A stretch of 64,000 nt of DNA from Carnobacterium pleistocenium FTR1 (lineage in GTDB: Bacteria > Bacillota > Bacilli > Lactobacillales > Carnobacteriaceae): contig NZ_JQLQ01000002.1 in the NCBI RefSeq assembly GCF_000744285.1, forward strand, positions 2,170,001 to 2,234,000, in the 5' to 3' direction. The translations under genes were made by a program, and so were the position numbers. Each line of letters begins with the position of its first letter. Position 1 is the first letter of the stretch. The notes beneath the pieces are model-generated. The model was not told where the DNA came from and searched no databases. It worked only from the letters and a program-made list of their open reading frames with translations. Shown here one piece after another: positions 63,945 through 64,000 of this stretch.

Positions 63945-64000
63945 TTATTCTTCTACAGGAACAACTGCTCCGTCCCATTCTTCTAAAATAAACTCTTTTA
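63945..64000 (-). CDS. C-terminus of a probable MetQ methionine-binding lipoprotein (partial)
   Basis: The last 18 codons read KEFILEEWDGAVVPVEE and stop. NlpA/MetQ lipoproteins end with the same pattern (KKFIEE.Y.GAV.P). The identification rests on this tail only. Confidence 0.45.
   Translation of the reverse strand, partial: KEFILEEWDGAVVPVEE

Overview
The window looks like the chromosome of a low-GC Gram-positive bacterium of the order Lactobacillales, most likely a Carnobacterium-type organism. The evidence is the AT-rich sequence, strong AGGAGG-type ribosome binding sites with frequent TTG and GTG starts, a sufCDSUB operon in Firmicutes order, a sucrose locus controlled by a LacI-type repressor with CcpA-like cre sites, KtrA, tandem YdbS/YdbT-type bPH2 proteins, and many MarR/MerR/PadR-controlled single-function operons. 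No rRNA, tRNA, CRISPR array or complete prophage was seen.

Layout. 0-15 kb: the 5' part of ktrA, a cytoplasmic M23-type peptidase, a membrane-anchored Asp-box protein, an OxlT-like MFS transporter, a three-gene ABC exporter of the LnrLMN/DrrAB kind, a 5'-truncated enoyl-CoA hydratase, an alpha/beta hydrolase, a VOC protein and a siderophore/haem-type ABC importer. 15-24 kb is a carbohydrate island: an AraC regulator divergent from a GH36 alpha-galactosidase, then a GH13 alpha-1,6-glucosidase and sucrose PTS EIIBC divergent from scrB-scrR, with two LacI-type operators and a cre site between them. 24-32 kb holds small redox/stress modules (MarR + NmrA-like, ArsC, old yellow enzyme, GNAT, MarR + nitroreductase + ABM monooxygenase, CPBP protease). 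32-40 kb: a DEAD-box helicase with a structured leader, a decayed IS3-type element, a 58-codon membrane protein, a membrane transporter-like protein with an M20 peptidase, a YitT-like remnant and a DUF308/HdeD-like protein.

40-54 kb is the unusual part. Thirteen copies of a roughly 60-bp bipartite repeat (two consecutive stem-loops, the second often ending in a T-run) lie in the same orientation between about 40,269 and 54,262. They separate small independent modules in either orientation: XRE regulator, YefM-YoeB, SDR + MerR, GNAT, DUF2812 + PadR, CPBP protease, DUF3953, RelBE, a Y-family polymerase fragment, several unknown small membrane or secreted proteins, a DUF2441 pseudogene and a toxin/immunity-like pair. 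Plus-strand genes usually stop a few to about 40 bases before a repeat. Right after the last repeat lies a fragment of a tyrosine recombinase ending just after the box I arginine motif. The organisation resembles an integron cassette array but in a Firmicute and without the classical attC core; I consider it the best candidate here for a previously undescribed system.

55-64 kb returns to core genome: sufCDSUB on the minus strand, a class I glutamine amidotransferase of the PuuD type, three overlapping bPH2-domain genes, and the 3' end of what is probably metQ.
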